From contig CAJOLO010000123.1 in assembly GCA_905235345.1 (NCBI GenBank), forward strand, positions 1 through 6,195: 6,195 bases of DNA. Direction: 5' to 3'. Positions within the stretch are counted from its first letter, which is position 1, and the number at the start of each line of letters is the position of its first letter. A program made the translations under genes and the position numbers. A model generated the notes under the pieces. The model saw nothing but the letters and a program-made list of their open reading frames with translations, was not told the DNA's origin and made no database searches. The DNA is from an uncultured Lachnospiraceae bacterium (GTDB taxonomy: Bacteria; Bacillota; Clostridia; Lachnospirales; Lachnospiraceae). Of the stretch, positions 1 to 6,025 are shown in pieces.

Positions 1-885
1 AAAAGTGCCAAAGCTGAGACAACTGATGAGATTGCAGGCTGTGCTGCTGCCATGAGAGAGCATGCCACAAAAGTTGAGACCGGAATGGATGTATTTGAGA
101 TCGTGGGAACAGGCGGAGATAATGCCGGAAGCTTCAACATTTCAACCACATCAGGTATTGTTGCTGCAGCAGGAGGAATGAAGGTTGCCAAGCATGGAAA
201 CAGAGCGGCATCTTCACTCTGTGGTACCGCTGACTGCCTTGAGGCATTGGGAGTCAATATAAATCAGAGCCCTGAAAGATGTGTAGAGCTTCTCAATGAA
301 GTTGGTATGTGCTTCTTCTTCGCACAGAAGTATCATACATCGATGAAATATGTCGGAGCTATCAGAAAAGAATTGGGCTTCAGAACAGTATTTAATATTC
401 TTGGACCTCTTACTAATCCGGGTGCGCCTACGATGCAGCTGCTTGGAGTATATGACGAGTATCTGGTGGGACCTCTTACACAGGTTCTTATCAATCTTGG
501 TGTTAAGCGCGGTATGGTCGTATATGGACAGGATAAATTAGACGAGATTTCGATGAGCGCTCCTACAACAATCAGTGAGATCCGGGATGGCTGGTATCGT
601 CAGTCTGTGATAACTCCGGAGGACTTCGGATTTGAACGCTGCACTAAGGATGAATTAAAGGGTGGTACACCTGAAGAAAATGCTAAGATTACCCGTGACA
701 TTTTAGGTGGAGCTAAGGGACCTAAGAGAAATGCAGTTCTTCTGAATGCCGGTGCGTCACTTTATATTGGTGGAAAGGCTGAGACATTCAAAGACGGAGT
801 CAATCTTGCAGCCGAGATAATCGATTCAGGTAAAGCACTTGAAACCCTTGAAAAATTCATAGAGGTAAGTAATCGTCCGGAGTAA
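1..885 (+). CDS. trpD: Anthranilate phosphoribosyltransferase, 5'-truncated by window edge
   Basis: TrpD transfers the phosphoribosyl group of PRPP to anthranilate, giving N-(5'-phosphoribosyl)anthranilate, the second committed step of tryptophan synthesis, in the cytosol. The reading frame is open from base 1 (KSAKAETTDEIAGCAAAMREH), so the methionine at 52 is internal. About 294 residues are visible against roughly 330-345 for the family, so some 40 N-terminal residues lie upstream. Visible landmarks are the PRPP-binding GTGGD (bases 106-120) followed by the NISTTSG turn, the KHGNRAASS block with GTADCLEALG, the anthranilate-binding segment from HTSMK to AIRKELG, FNILGPLTNP, and the metal-binding Asp-Glu in GQDKLDEIS (about bases 529-555). 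No disruption is seen. It is the first visible gene of the trpDCFBA cluster; trpE and trpG would be expected upstream. Stop TAA at 883-885. Confidence 0.97.
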   Translation, partial: KSAKAETTDEIAGCAAAMREHATKVETGMDVFEIVGTGGDNAGSFNISTTSGIVAAAGGMKVAKHGNRAASSLCGTADCLEALGVNINQSPERCVELLNEVGMCFFFAQKYHTSMKYVGAIRKELGFRTVFNILGPLTNPGAPTMQLLGVYDEYLVGPLTQVLINLGVKRGMVVYGQDKLDEISMSAPTTISEIRDGWYRQSVITPEDFGFERCTKDELKGGTPEENAKITRDILGGAKGPKRNAVLLNAGASLYIGGKAETFKDGVNLAAEIIDSGKALETLEKFIEVSNRPE

Positions 886-900
886 GTATACGTTACGCGA

Positions 901-997
901 GCGGGTCTTGAAATAAGACTGCCGCAATCCAACTGGCTTTAGACAATTGGTAGTTCACCTGACCTGTACAGCGTTGATTATTTAAGAAACGCTGTAC
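901..997. other. Three stem-loops in the trpD-trpC spacer
   Basis: The 155-base gap between trpD and trpC holds three potential hairpins. The first runs 901-925: GCGG plus GTCTT pair with AAGAC plus CCGC, with TG bulged. The second runs 929-950: CCAACTG against CAATTGG with one mismatch. The third is a perfect 10-bp stem, GTACAGCGTT (966-975) with AACGCTGTAC (988-997), and a 12-base loop. None is followed by a U-tract, so none reads as an intrinsic terminator. The octamer GTCTTGAA occurs at 905-912 and again at 1001-1008. The stretch could be an mRNA processing or stability element or a degraded small repeat; no known family is recognised. Confidence 0.5.
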
Positions 998-1040
998 CGA
1001 GTCTTGAATATTTATAGATTATGAAACCGGAGGATAAACA

Positions 1041-1802
1041 ATGACGATACTTGATGAGCTTGCAGAATATGCGGGGGAAAGAGTTTTAGAAACGCTCTTT
1101 GTCAGATATCAGATCGGAGGCTCTTTCACTGAAAAAAGGAAGCTTTGCATTTGAAAATGCACTGAAAAAAGATGATATAGCATTTATTTGCGAATGTAAG
1201 AAGGCCTCGCCGTCAAAAGGGATAATTGCAGAGGATTTTCCGTATCTCGAGATTGCCCAATCCTACGAGGCAGCGGGAGCGGACTGTCGGTGCTGACAGA
1301 ACCGAAATGGTTTCTTGGAAGCGATAAATACCTTGAAGAGATAGCGTCAGCAGTAGCCATTCCATGCATCAGAAAAGATTTTACCGTTGATGAGTATATG
1401 ATATATGAGGCAAAGCTACTTGGGGCTTCTGCGGTACTACTCATATGCTCGATACTTTCGAAGGAGCAGATAAATGAATACATCTCAATATGTGATGAGC
1501 TTGGATTATCGGCTTTGGTAGAGGCACATGATGAGAATGAGATTGAAACCGCTGTTTTAGCAGGTGCAAGAATGATTGGTGTCAATAACAGAAACCTTAA
1601 GGATTTCACTGTTGATATTGAGAACAGCGTGCGACTCAGGAAACTGATACCGGATAATGTTCTTTATGTGTCGGAAAGCGGTGTCAGAACCAATGAGGAC
1701 ATAAGGGCACTAAGAGAAATAGGTGCGGATGCGGTTTTGGTTGGTGAGACGCTTATGAGAGCTGCAGATAAGAAAGCAAAGCTTGCGGAACTAAAGGCAT
1801 AA
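1041..1802 (+). pseudogene. trpC: Indole-3-glycerol phosphate synthase with two frameshifts
   Basis: TrpC closes the ring of 1-(2-carboxyphenylamino)-1-deoxyribulose 5-phosphate to give indole-3-glycerol phosphate. The start is ATG 1041 (MTILDELAEYAGERV), seven bases after GGAGG at 1029-1033. That frame loses family similarity after about 1088. Similarity resumes in another frame at about 1090 (KRSLSDIRSEAL) and runs to AAGAD, then meets TGA at 1294. The original frame takes over at 1284 (LSVLTEPKWFLG) and runs to TAA 1800-1802. The second lesion fits loss of one copy of a TGTC tandem: GACTGTCTGTCGGTG would encode DCLSV, whereas GACTGTCGGTG is present. The first junction is about 11 bases short of the family spacing. 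Catalytic blocks survive across the pieces: ECKKASPSKG (about 1192-1221), RKDF (about 1371-1382), VEAH (about 1518-1529), NNRNL (about 1584) and SESG (about 1671). This is a recent pseudogene or a sequencing error; no slippery heptamer supports programmed frameshifting. Confidence 0.9.
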
Positions 1803-1831
1803 AGTTGGTAATAGTCAAATGAGGTATGATT

Positions 1832-2428
1832 ATGACGAAGATTAAATTCTGTGGACTTACAAGGCCTTGCGATATAGAGGCGGTAAATGAACTAAAACCC
1901 GAATATATAGGCTTTGTATTCTGGCAAAAAAGCAAAAGGTATGTTTCACCGGATAAAGCAAGGGAACTGAAAAGTATGCTATCTGGTGATATTAATGCTG
2001 TGGGTGTGTTTGTGGATGAACAACCTTCATATATTGCAGGACTATTGAATGAGAATATCATTGACATCGCGCAGCTTCATGGCGGCGAGGACGAGGAATA
2101 TATAAACAGTCTGAAAGAGCTGACCGATAAGCCTGTTATACAGGCATTCCGAATATCTTCAGTGGATGATATTAAGAAAGCTGAAAAAAGCAGTGCAGAC
2201 TATGTGCTCTTAGATGCGGGCATGGGAGAAGGACGAAGGTTTGACTGGAGTCTTATCGAAAGAATTAACAGACCGTATTTTCTTGCAGGAGGTCTTGACT
2301 GTGGGAATGTGGCAGATGCACTTGGTGAGCTTGAACCATTTGCAGTAGACGTAAGTTCCGGTATTGAAACTGACGGTGTGAAGGATGCATCAAAGATGCG
2401 GGAGTTCGTGTCAATTGTAAGAAATTAA
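1832..2428 (+). CDS. trpF: Phosphoribosylanthranilate isomerase
   Basis: TrpF performs the Amadori rearrangement of N-(5'-phosphoribosyl)anthranilate to 1-(2-carboxyphenylamino)-1-deoxyribulose 5-phosphate, the step before TrpC. The 198-residue length is normal for this single-domain TIM barrel. The chosen start is ATG 1832, because TGAGG at 1820-1824 sits 7 bases before it; the in-frame ATG at 1826 is only one base from that site. With this start the catalytic cysteine is residue 7 (KFCGLT), as in the family. The catalytic aspartate is D128 in YVLLDAG. Other landmarks are QLHG (81-84), RRFDW (135-139), LAGGLD (151-156) and VDVSSGIE (172-179), the last two forming the phosphate site. The usual GGTG before FDW reads GMGEG here, which looks conservative. 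The gene lies 29 bases after trpC and appears intact. Confidence 0.96.
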   Translation: MTKIKFCGLTRPCDIEAVNELKPEYIGFVFWQKSKRYVSPDKARELKSMLSGDINAVGVFVDEQPSYIAGLLNENIIDIAQLHGGEDEEYINSLKELTDKPVIQAFRISSVDDIKKAEKSSADYVLLDAGMGEGRRFDWSLIERINRPYFLAGGLDCGNVADALGELEPFAVDVSSGIETDGVKDASKMREFVSIVRN

Positions 2429-2581
2429 GGAACAAACTCATATTTTTGCACAGCAGGAATACAAAGCAACGTATATCCACAGGACTTGCGTTTCGGAAAG
2501 TAATATATATTCACAATTAAAAAGATGTAAATCGGAGTTTCGCAAGCCTTATATTCAAGTATAAAGAAAGGAAGACATATT
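2429..2581. other. trpF-trpB spacer, no defined element
   Basis: This 153-base AT-rich spacer holds no plausible gene. The only pairing found is long-range: GGACTTGCG (2482-2490, A bulged) against CGCAAGCC (2541-2548), closing a loop of 50 bases. Several TATA-like hexamers (for example TATATT at 2506-2511) could serve as a -10, but none has a good -35 at normal spacing, so an internal promoter is not called. The ribosome binding site of trpB, AGGAAG, ends about 7 bases before ATG 2582. Confidence 0.4.
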
Positions 2582-3772
2582 ATGACAAATCCAAATGGAC
2601 GTTTCGGCATTCATGGCGGACAGTATATCCCTGAAACCCTTATGAATGCAGTTATAGAATTAGAGGAAGCATACAATCATTACAAGAATGATCCTGAATT
2701 CAACAGCGAGTTGTCTGCATTGTTTAATGATTATGCGGGCAGACCTTCAAGACTTTATTATGCTGAGAAGATGACAAAGGATTTAGGAGGCGCAAAGATT
2801 TACTTAAAGCGAGAGGATCTTAACCATACAGGCGCACATAAGATCAATAATGTGTTAGGCCAGGCATTACTTGCCAAGAAGATGGGAAAGACCAGACTTA
2901 TCGCTGAGACAGGTGCAGGACAGCACGGTGTAGCAACAGCGACAGCGGCAGCTCTTATGGGAATGGAATGTGTCGTGTTCATGGGCGAGGAAGATACGAA
3001 AAGACAGGCGTTAAATGTATATCGTATGCGACTGTTAGGTGCTGATGTAATTCCGGTAACTTCAGGTACAGCTACTCTGAAGGATGCGGTATCAGAGGCC
3101 ATGAGAGAATGGACTTCGAGAATTGCAGATACACATTATTGTCTGGGTTCTGTTATGGGTCCTCATCCGTTCCCGACCATAGTGCGTGATTTCCAGTCTG
3201 TAATCTCTAAGGAGATAAAGGAACAGATGCTTGAGAAGGAAGGAAGACTTCCGGACGCAGTTATTGCTTGTGTGGGAGGCGGTTCCAATGCAATTGGAAG
3301 CTTCTATCATTTTATCGAGGATAAGGATGTAAGACTTATTGGATGTGAGGCGGCAGGTCGTGGAATTGATACATTTGAAACCGCAGCAACAATCGCAACA
3401 GGCAAGGTTGGAATATTCCATGGTATGAAGTCGTATTTCTGTCAGGATAAGTTCGGTCAGATAGCTCCTGTGTATTCCATATCGGCAGGACTCGACTATC
3501 CCGGAGTTGGTCCGGAGCATGCTCATCTTCATGATATTGGACGAGCTGAATATGTACCGGTTACTGATGATGAGGCTGTTAATGCTTTTGAATATCTGGC
3601 ACGAACCGAGGGAATAATTCCGGCAATTGAGTCAGCACATGCGGTGGCTCACGCAATTAAGCTTGCACCGACGTTAAGCTCTGATAAGATCATAGTAATT
3701 ACAGTTTCCGGCAGGGGAGACAAGGATTGTGCTGCCATTGCCCGTTACAGAGGGGAGGATATTCATGAGTAA
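2582..3772 (+). CDS. trpB: Tryptophan synthase beta subunit
   Basis: TrpB is the PLP-dependent beta subunit of the alpha2-beta2 tryptophan synthase; it condenses indole, channelled from TrpA, with L-serine. The 396 residues match the standard TrpB1 length. Start ATG 2582 follows AGGAAG at good spacing and gives the typical N-terminus with GRFGIHGGQYIPETL. Key residues fall at the same numbers as in the Salmonella enzyme: the Schiff-base lysine K87 in HTGAHKINN, E109 in AETGAGQH, the phosphate-binding GGGSNAIG (232-239), and D305 in the COMM-region segment LDYPGVGPEH. SGRGDKD (376-382) closes the PLP ring pocket. No damage is visible. Its end overlaps trpA by 8 bases, which suggests translational coupling and balanced subunit production. 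It resembles TrpB1 rather than the longer TrpB2 type. Confidence 0.98.
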   Translation: MTNPNGRFGIHGGQYIPETLMNAVIELEEAYNHYKNDPEFNSELSALFNDYAGRPSRLYYAEKMTKDLGGAKIYLKREDLNHTGAHKINNVLGQALLAKKMGKTRLIAETGAGQHGVATATAAALMGMECVVFMGEEDTKRQALNVYRMRLLGADVIPVTSGTATLKDAVSEAMREWTSRIADTHYCLGSVMGPHPFPTIVRDFQSVISKEIKEQMLEKEGRLPDAVIACVGGGSNAIGSFYHFIEDKDVRLIGCEAAGRGIDTFETAATIATGKVGIFHGMKSYFCQDKFGQIAPVYSISAGLDYPGVGPEHAHLHDIGRAEYVPVTDDEAVNAFEYLARTEGIIPAIESAHAVAHAIKLAPTLSSDKIIVITVSGRGDKDCAAIARYRGEDIHE

Positions 3773-4535
3773 TATTAGTAAAGCATTTGAAAATGGAAAA
3801 GCATTTATTGCATTTGTGACCTGTGGAGATCCGGATATTGAGACAACCAAGGCAGTTGTCAAAGCCGCTGTGGATAACGGAGCAGATCTTATCGAACTTG
3901 GAATTCCATTTTCCGACCCGACAGCAGAGGGTCCTGTGATACAGGGAGCTAACTTAAGAGCACTTTCCGGCGGTATTACCACCGATAAGGTGTTTGAACT
4001 TGTAAAGGATCTTAGAAAGGACATAGATACACCGATGGTATTTATGACCTACGCCAATGTGGTATATTCTTATGGCACAGAGAAATTTGTTAAGACAAGT
4101 CATGATATTGGAATTGACGGAATGATAATTCCTGATTTGCCATTTGAGGAGAAGGAAGAATTTGCGGATATATGTCATGAGTATGAGGTTGATCTTGTAT
4201 CGCTGATCGCACCTACTTCCGAGAATCGTATTGCCATGATCGCCAAAGAGGCGGAGGGATTCCTGTATATCGTATCGAGCCTTGGTGTTACGGGTATGCG
4301 AAGTGAGATCAAGACAGATCTTGATTCCATTGTCAAGGTTGTCCGTGATAATACGGATATTCCGTGTGCGATTGGATTCGGAATATCAACGCCGGAACAG
4401 GCTAAGAAGATGGCGGATATATCGGACGGGGCAATCGTTGGTTCTGCAATTGTCAAGCTGCTCGAAAAGTATGGTAAAGATGCACCGAAGTATGTCGGAG
4501 AATATGTTAAGAGTATGAAGGATGCTCTTAGGTAA
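3765..4535 (+). CDS. trpA: Tryptophan synthase alpha subunit
   Basis: TrpA cleaves indole-3-glycerol phosphate to indole and glyceraldehyde 3-phosphate and passes indole to TrpB. Start ATG 3765 lies inside ATGAGTAA, overlapping the trpB stop by 8 bases, with GGGGAGG (3752-3758) just upstream. This gives MSNISKAFENGKAFIAFVT and 256 residues, normal for the family; an in-frame ATG at 3729 lies deep inside trpB and adds no homologous sequence. The catalytic glutamate is E44 in LIELGIPFSDP (E49 in the enteric enzyme). The position of the second catalytic acid, enteric D60, is glutamate here (E55 in DPTAEGPVIQ). Other landmarks are PDLPFEE (123-129), the active-site loop SSLGVTGMR (171-179), GFGIS (204-208) and GAIVGSAIV (222-230), which bind phosphate. 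Stop TAA 4533-4535. It is the last trp gene. Confidence 0.97.
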   Translation: MSNISKAFENGKAFIAFVTCGDPDIETTKAVVKAAVDNGADLIELGIPFSDPTAEGPVIQGANLRALSGGITTDKVFELVKDLRKDIDTPMVFMTYANVVYSYGTEKFVKTSHDIGIDGMIIPDLPFEEKEEFADICHEYEVDLVSLIAPTSENRIAMIAKEAEGFLYIVSSLGVTGMRSEIKTDLDSIVKVVRDNTDIPCAIGFGISTPEQAKKMADISDGAIVGSAIVKLLEKYGKDAPKYVGEYVKSMKDALR

Positions 4536-4572
4536 TGTGTGCTTAATGAAATGTAGTAACTGTTCAGAAACT

Positions 4573-4671
4573 ATGTCATTAACTTAAGCCTTCCCCTTTT
4601 AGGGGAAGGTGGCGGCAAATCAAAGATTTGCCGACGGATGAGGTGACGAAAAAATCTTAAGTTACTGACAT
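4573..4671. repeat. MITE-like structured intergenic repeat with 16-base terminal inverted repeats
   Basis: The ends are ATGTCATTAACTTAAG (4573-4588) and CTTAAGTTACTGACAT (4656-4671), reverse complements at 15 of 16 positions. Inside are two perfect hairpins: CCTTCCCCT/AGGGGAAGG (4589-4597 with 4601-4609) and CGGCAAATC/GATTTGCCG (4613-4621 with 4625-4633). They are followed by GACGGATGAGGTGACG and a short A-run. A 13-base direct repeat, GTTCAGAAACTAT, borders the unit at 4562-4574 and 4674-4686. There is no coding capacity. From memory, the core (CCTTCCCC hairpin, GGTGGC, variable hairpin, GACGGATGAGGTG) recurs in intergenic regions of gut Clostridia, so this is probably a dispersed non-autonomous element; that recollection was not checked. 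The long direct repeat could be a target duplication or part of a larger element. Confidence 0.7.
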
Positions 4672-4684
4672 TGGTTCAGAAACT

Positions 4685-4705
4685 ATATACGAAAACGTAT
4701 ATTTT
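4685..4705 (+). terminator. Weak candidate terminator after trpA
   Basis: ATATACG (4685-4691) pairs perfectly with CGTATAT (4696-4702) around an AAAA loop, and TTT follows directly. The stem is 7 bp and AT-rich and the T-run is short, so termination would be weak. It is the only hairpin-plus-T candidate between trpA and the aminotransferase gene. Confidence 0.4.
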
Positions 4706-4710
4706 GTGAT

Positions 4711-4774
4711 GCGACAGGCGTACCGGAATATGTGTCAGTACCACACCTGTCGCGTATCTATGAAGCATAGATAC
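4711..4774. other. Two adjacent hairpins in the aminotransferase leader
   Basis: GCGACAGG (4711-4718) pairs with CCTGTCGC (4746-4753) around a 27-base loop that can itself form a small stem (GTAC with GTAC, or GTGT with ACAC). The next base starts a perfect 9-bp hairpin, GTATCTATG (4754-4762) with CATAGATAC (4766-4774), loop AAG. The two stems abut and could stack. They lie 39 bases before the aminotransferase start. No known riboswitch family is recognised. TACAAT at 4772-4777 resembles a -10 box but has no acceptable -35. The unit may be a leader RNA structure or another small repeat. Confidence 0.45.
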
Positions 4775-4812
4775 AATAAATGTAAGAAAACTATGTTGAT
4801 AGGAGAATAGCT

Positions 4813-5925
4813 ATGTATAAGATGATGACACCGGGTCCAACTATGGTTGCAGAAAATGTGAGAGCTGCCCGCAGCGTTGAAACGGGTAATCCGGATATAG
4901 ATATTGATTTTTTTGATTTTTATAAGGAGACCTGTGAGCTTTACAGCGAACTACTGCATACAAAGAATGAAAGTCTGATACTTTCGGGAGAAGGAATTCT
5001 AGGACTTGAGGCTGCAGTAGCCTCGATCACGGAAGCTGGAGACAGAGTGCTGGTGCTTGATAACGGTGTGTTTGGCAAGGGTTTTGCGGATTTCGTGTCA
5101 ATGTATGGTGGAGAGCCTGTTCTCTATACAACTGATTACAAGCGGGAGATTGAAGCAGAGCCTCTAAGGGCTTATCTTGAAGCTGACCATGATTTCAAGT
5201 ATGCTACGCTGGTTCACTGTGATACTCCAAGCGGTATGTTAAATGATATCTCCAAGCTCTGTCCGATTCTTAAGGAGTATGGAATTTTGACCGTGGTTGA
5301 TTCTGTGTCAGGAATGTTTGGCAATCCTGTAAATGTTGATGATGACAGGATAGATATTCTCTGCGGCGGTTCGCAGAAGGCAATCTCTTGTCCGATCGGT
5401 CTTACTCTTGTGACCATAAGTGATGACGCAAAGAGGATGATGGAAGAAAGAAAGACGAAGATACCGTCATTTTATGCCAATCTGACGATATTCAAGGATT
5501 ATTATGAGAATAAATGGTTCCCTTATTCCATGCCGATAAGCGACATCTATGGTCTTAGAAAGGCACTGGATAACATCAGGGGGGATAAGGATATATTGAA
5601 ACGTCACGCCGAGGTGGCAGCAAAGACGAGAAATGCGCTTGTATCAGCCGGACTTCATCTATATGCCGAGAACGGATATTCCAATACGGTGACGGTGTTC
5701 ACTATCCCTGAGGGTGTTACGGCTGCCCGGATAATAGAGCTGATGAGGTCTGATCATAACATTCTTATTGCGGGATCATTTGATGTGATGGCAGGAGAGG
5801 TCATAAGAATCGGACATATGGGATATAACTGTACGGAGGAGAACATGAAGGAAACTCTTACGGCATTGAATGATGTACTTAATAAGCTGGGTGTAAAGCT
5901 TACGGGTACGCTTTCTTACTCATAG
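4813..5925 (+). CDS. Class V (alanine-glyoxylate / serine-pyruvate type) aminotransferase
   Basis: This is a PLP-dependent fold type I aminotransferase of class V, the family of alanine-glyoxylate, serine-glyoxylate, serine-pyruvate and ureidoglycine-glyoxylate aminotransferases. The 370-residue length is usual. Start ATG 4813 follows TAGGAG (4800-4805) by 7 bases and gives the family N-terminus with TPGPT (6-10). The cofactor lysine is K189 in GGSQKAISCPIGL. D163 in VVDSVSG should bind the pyridine nitrogen, and R332 in IRIGHMG the substrate carboxylate. The phosphate-contact loop reads SGEGILGLEAA (58-68), where many relatives have TGSGT.AMEA. No signal peptide or membrane segment is seen, so it is cytosolic. 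Substrate specificity cannot be read from the sequence; a serine or glyoxylate role is plausible because TrpB consumes serine, but its long structured spacer from trpA argues against a simple trp operon member. Confidence 0.9.
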   Translation: MYKMMTPGPTMVAENVRAARSVETGNPDIDIDFFDFYKETCELYSELLHTKNESLILSGEGILGLEAAVASITEAGDRVLVLDNGVFGKGFADFVSMYGGEPVLYTTDYKREIEAEPLRAYLEADHDFKYATLVHCDTPSGMLNDISKLCPILKEYGILTVVDSVSGMFGNPVNVDDDRIDILCGGSQKAISCPIGLTLVTISDDAKRMMEERKTKIPSFYANLTIFKDYYENKWFPYSMPISDIYGLRKALDNIRGDKDILKRHAEVAAKTRNALVSAGLHLYAENGYSNTVTVFTIPEGVTAARIIELMRSDHNILIAGSFDVMAGEVIRIGHMGYNCTEENMKETLTALNDVLNKLGVKLTGTLSYS

Positions 5926-5963
5926 TAACAGTTCACCCTTCAGCATCACTGTTACTATGAGTA
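5917..5963. repeat. Perfect 16-bp inverted repeat spanning the aminotransferase stop codon
   Basis: TACTCATAGTAACAGT (5917-5932) is the exact reverse complement of ACTGTTACTATGAGTA (5948-5963), with a 15-base spacer. The left arm contains the last two sense codons and the TAG stop (5923-5925). No T-run follows on either strand, so it is not a standard intrinsic terminator. The loop segment CAGCATC (5941-5947) is complementary to GATGCTG at 5983-5989, so a pseudoknot is possible. It probably forms a stable 3'-end hairpin that protects or ends the aminotransferase mRNA, perhaps after processing or Rho-dependent termination. Confidence 0.75.
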
Positions 5964-5995
5964 GAACGATTGACGAAAATTCGATGCTGTTCGTA

Positions 5996-6023
5996 TTGAC
6001 TAACTCAATATCTGCATGATAGC
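5996..6023 (+). promoter_or_regulatory. Possible promoter for the riboswitch transcript
   Basis: TTGACT (5996-6001) matches five of six positions of the -35 consensus. A poor -10 candidate, GATAGC (6018-6023), lies 16 bases downstream. Transcription starting near 6030 would begin at or within the outer part of aptamer helix P1 (6026-6032), which is tight but workable. The poor -10 makes this a tentative call. Confidence 0.3.
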
Positions 6024-6025
6024 AT

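Noticed and set aside
52..54. ATG at 52 as the start of trpD
   Set aside because: The frame is open upstream to base 1 and the residues before it (ETTDEIAGCAAAMREH) match the TrpD family, so the methionine is internal.
886..1040. T-box or tryptophan attenuator between trpD and trpC
   Set aside because: No AGGGTGG..ACCGCG T-box core, no Trp-codon leader peptide and no terminator with a U-tract are present.
1021..1044. Seven-codon open frame (MKPEDKQ) just before trpC, as a leader peptide
   Set aside because: It has no ribosome binding site of its own and no tryptophan codons, and its middle is the trpC Shine-Dalgarno sequence; chance is the simplest reading.
1083..1293. Programmed ribosomal frameshifting in trpC
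   Set aside because: No slippery heptamer or stimulatory structure is seen at either junction, and both junctions also lack residues found in the family, which points to deletions.
1184..1609. Antisense open frame of about 141 codons opposite trpC
   Set aside because: It is the shadow of trpC coding sequence, has serine-rich low-information composition and no ribosome binding site.
1826..1828. ATG at 1826 as the trpF start
   Set aside because: The ribosome binding sequence TGAGG ends one base before it, too close; ATG 1832 has normal spacing and places the catalytic cysteine at residue 7.
3092..3532. Antisense open frame of about 146 codons opposite trpB
   Set aside because: It lies wholly within a well-conserved trpB and its translation shows no recognisable domain.
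5917..5963. Inverted repeat after the aminotransferase as a classical Rho-independent terminator
   Set aside because: No T-run follows the stem on either strand.
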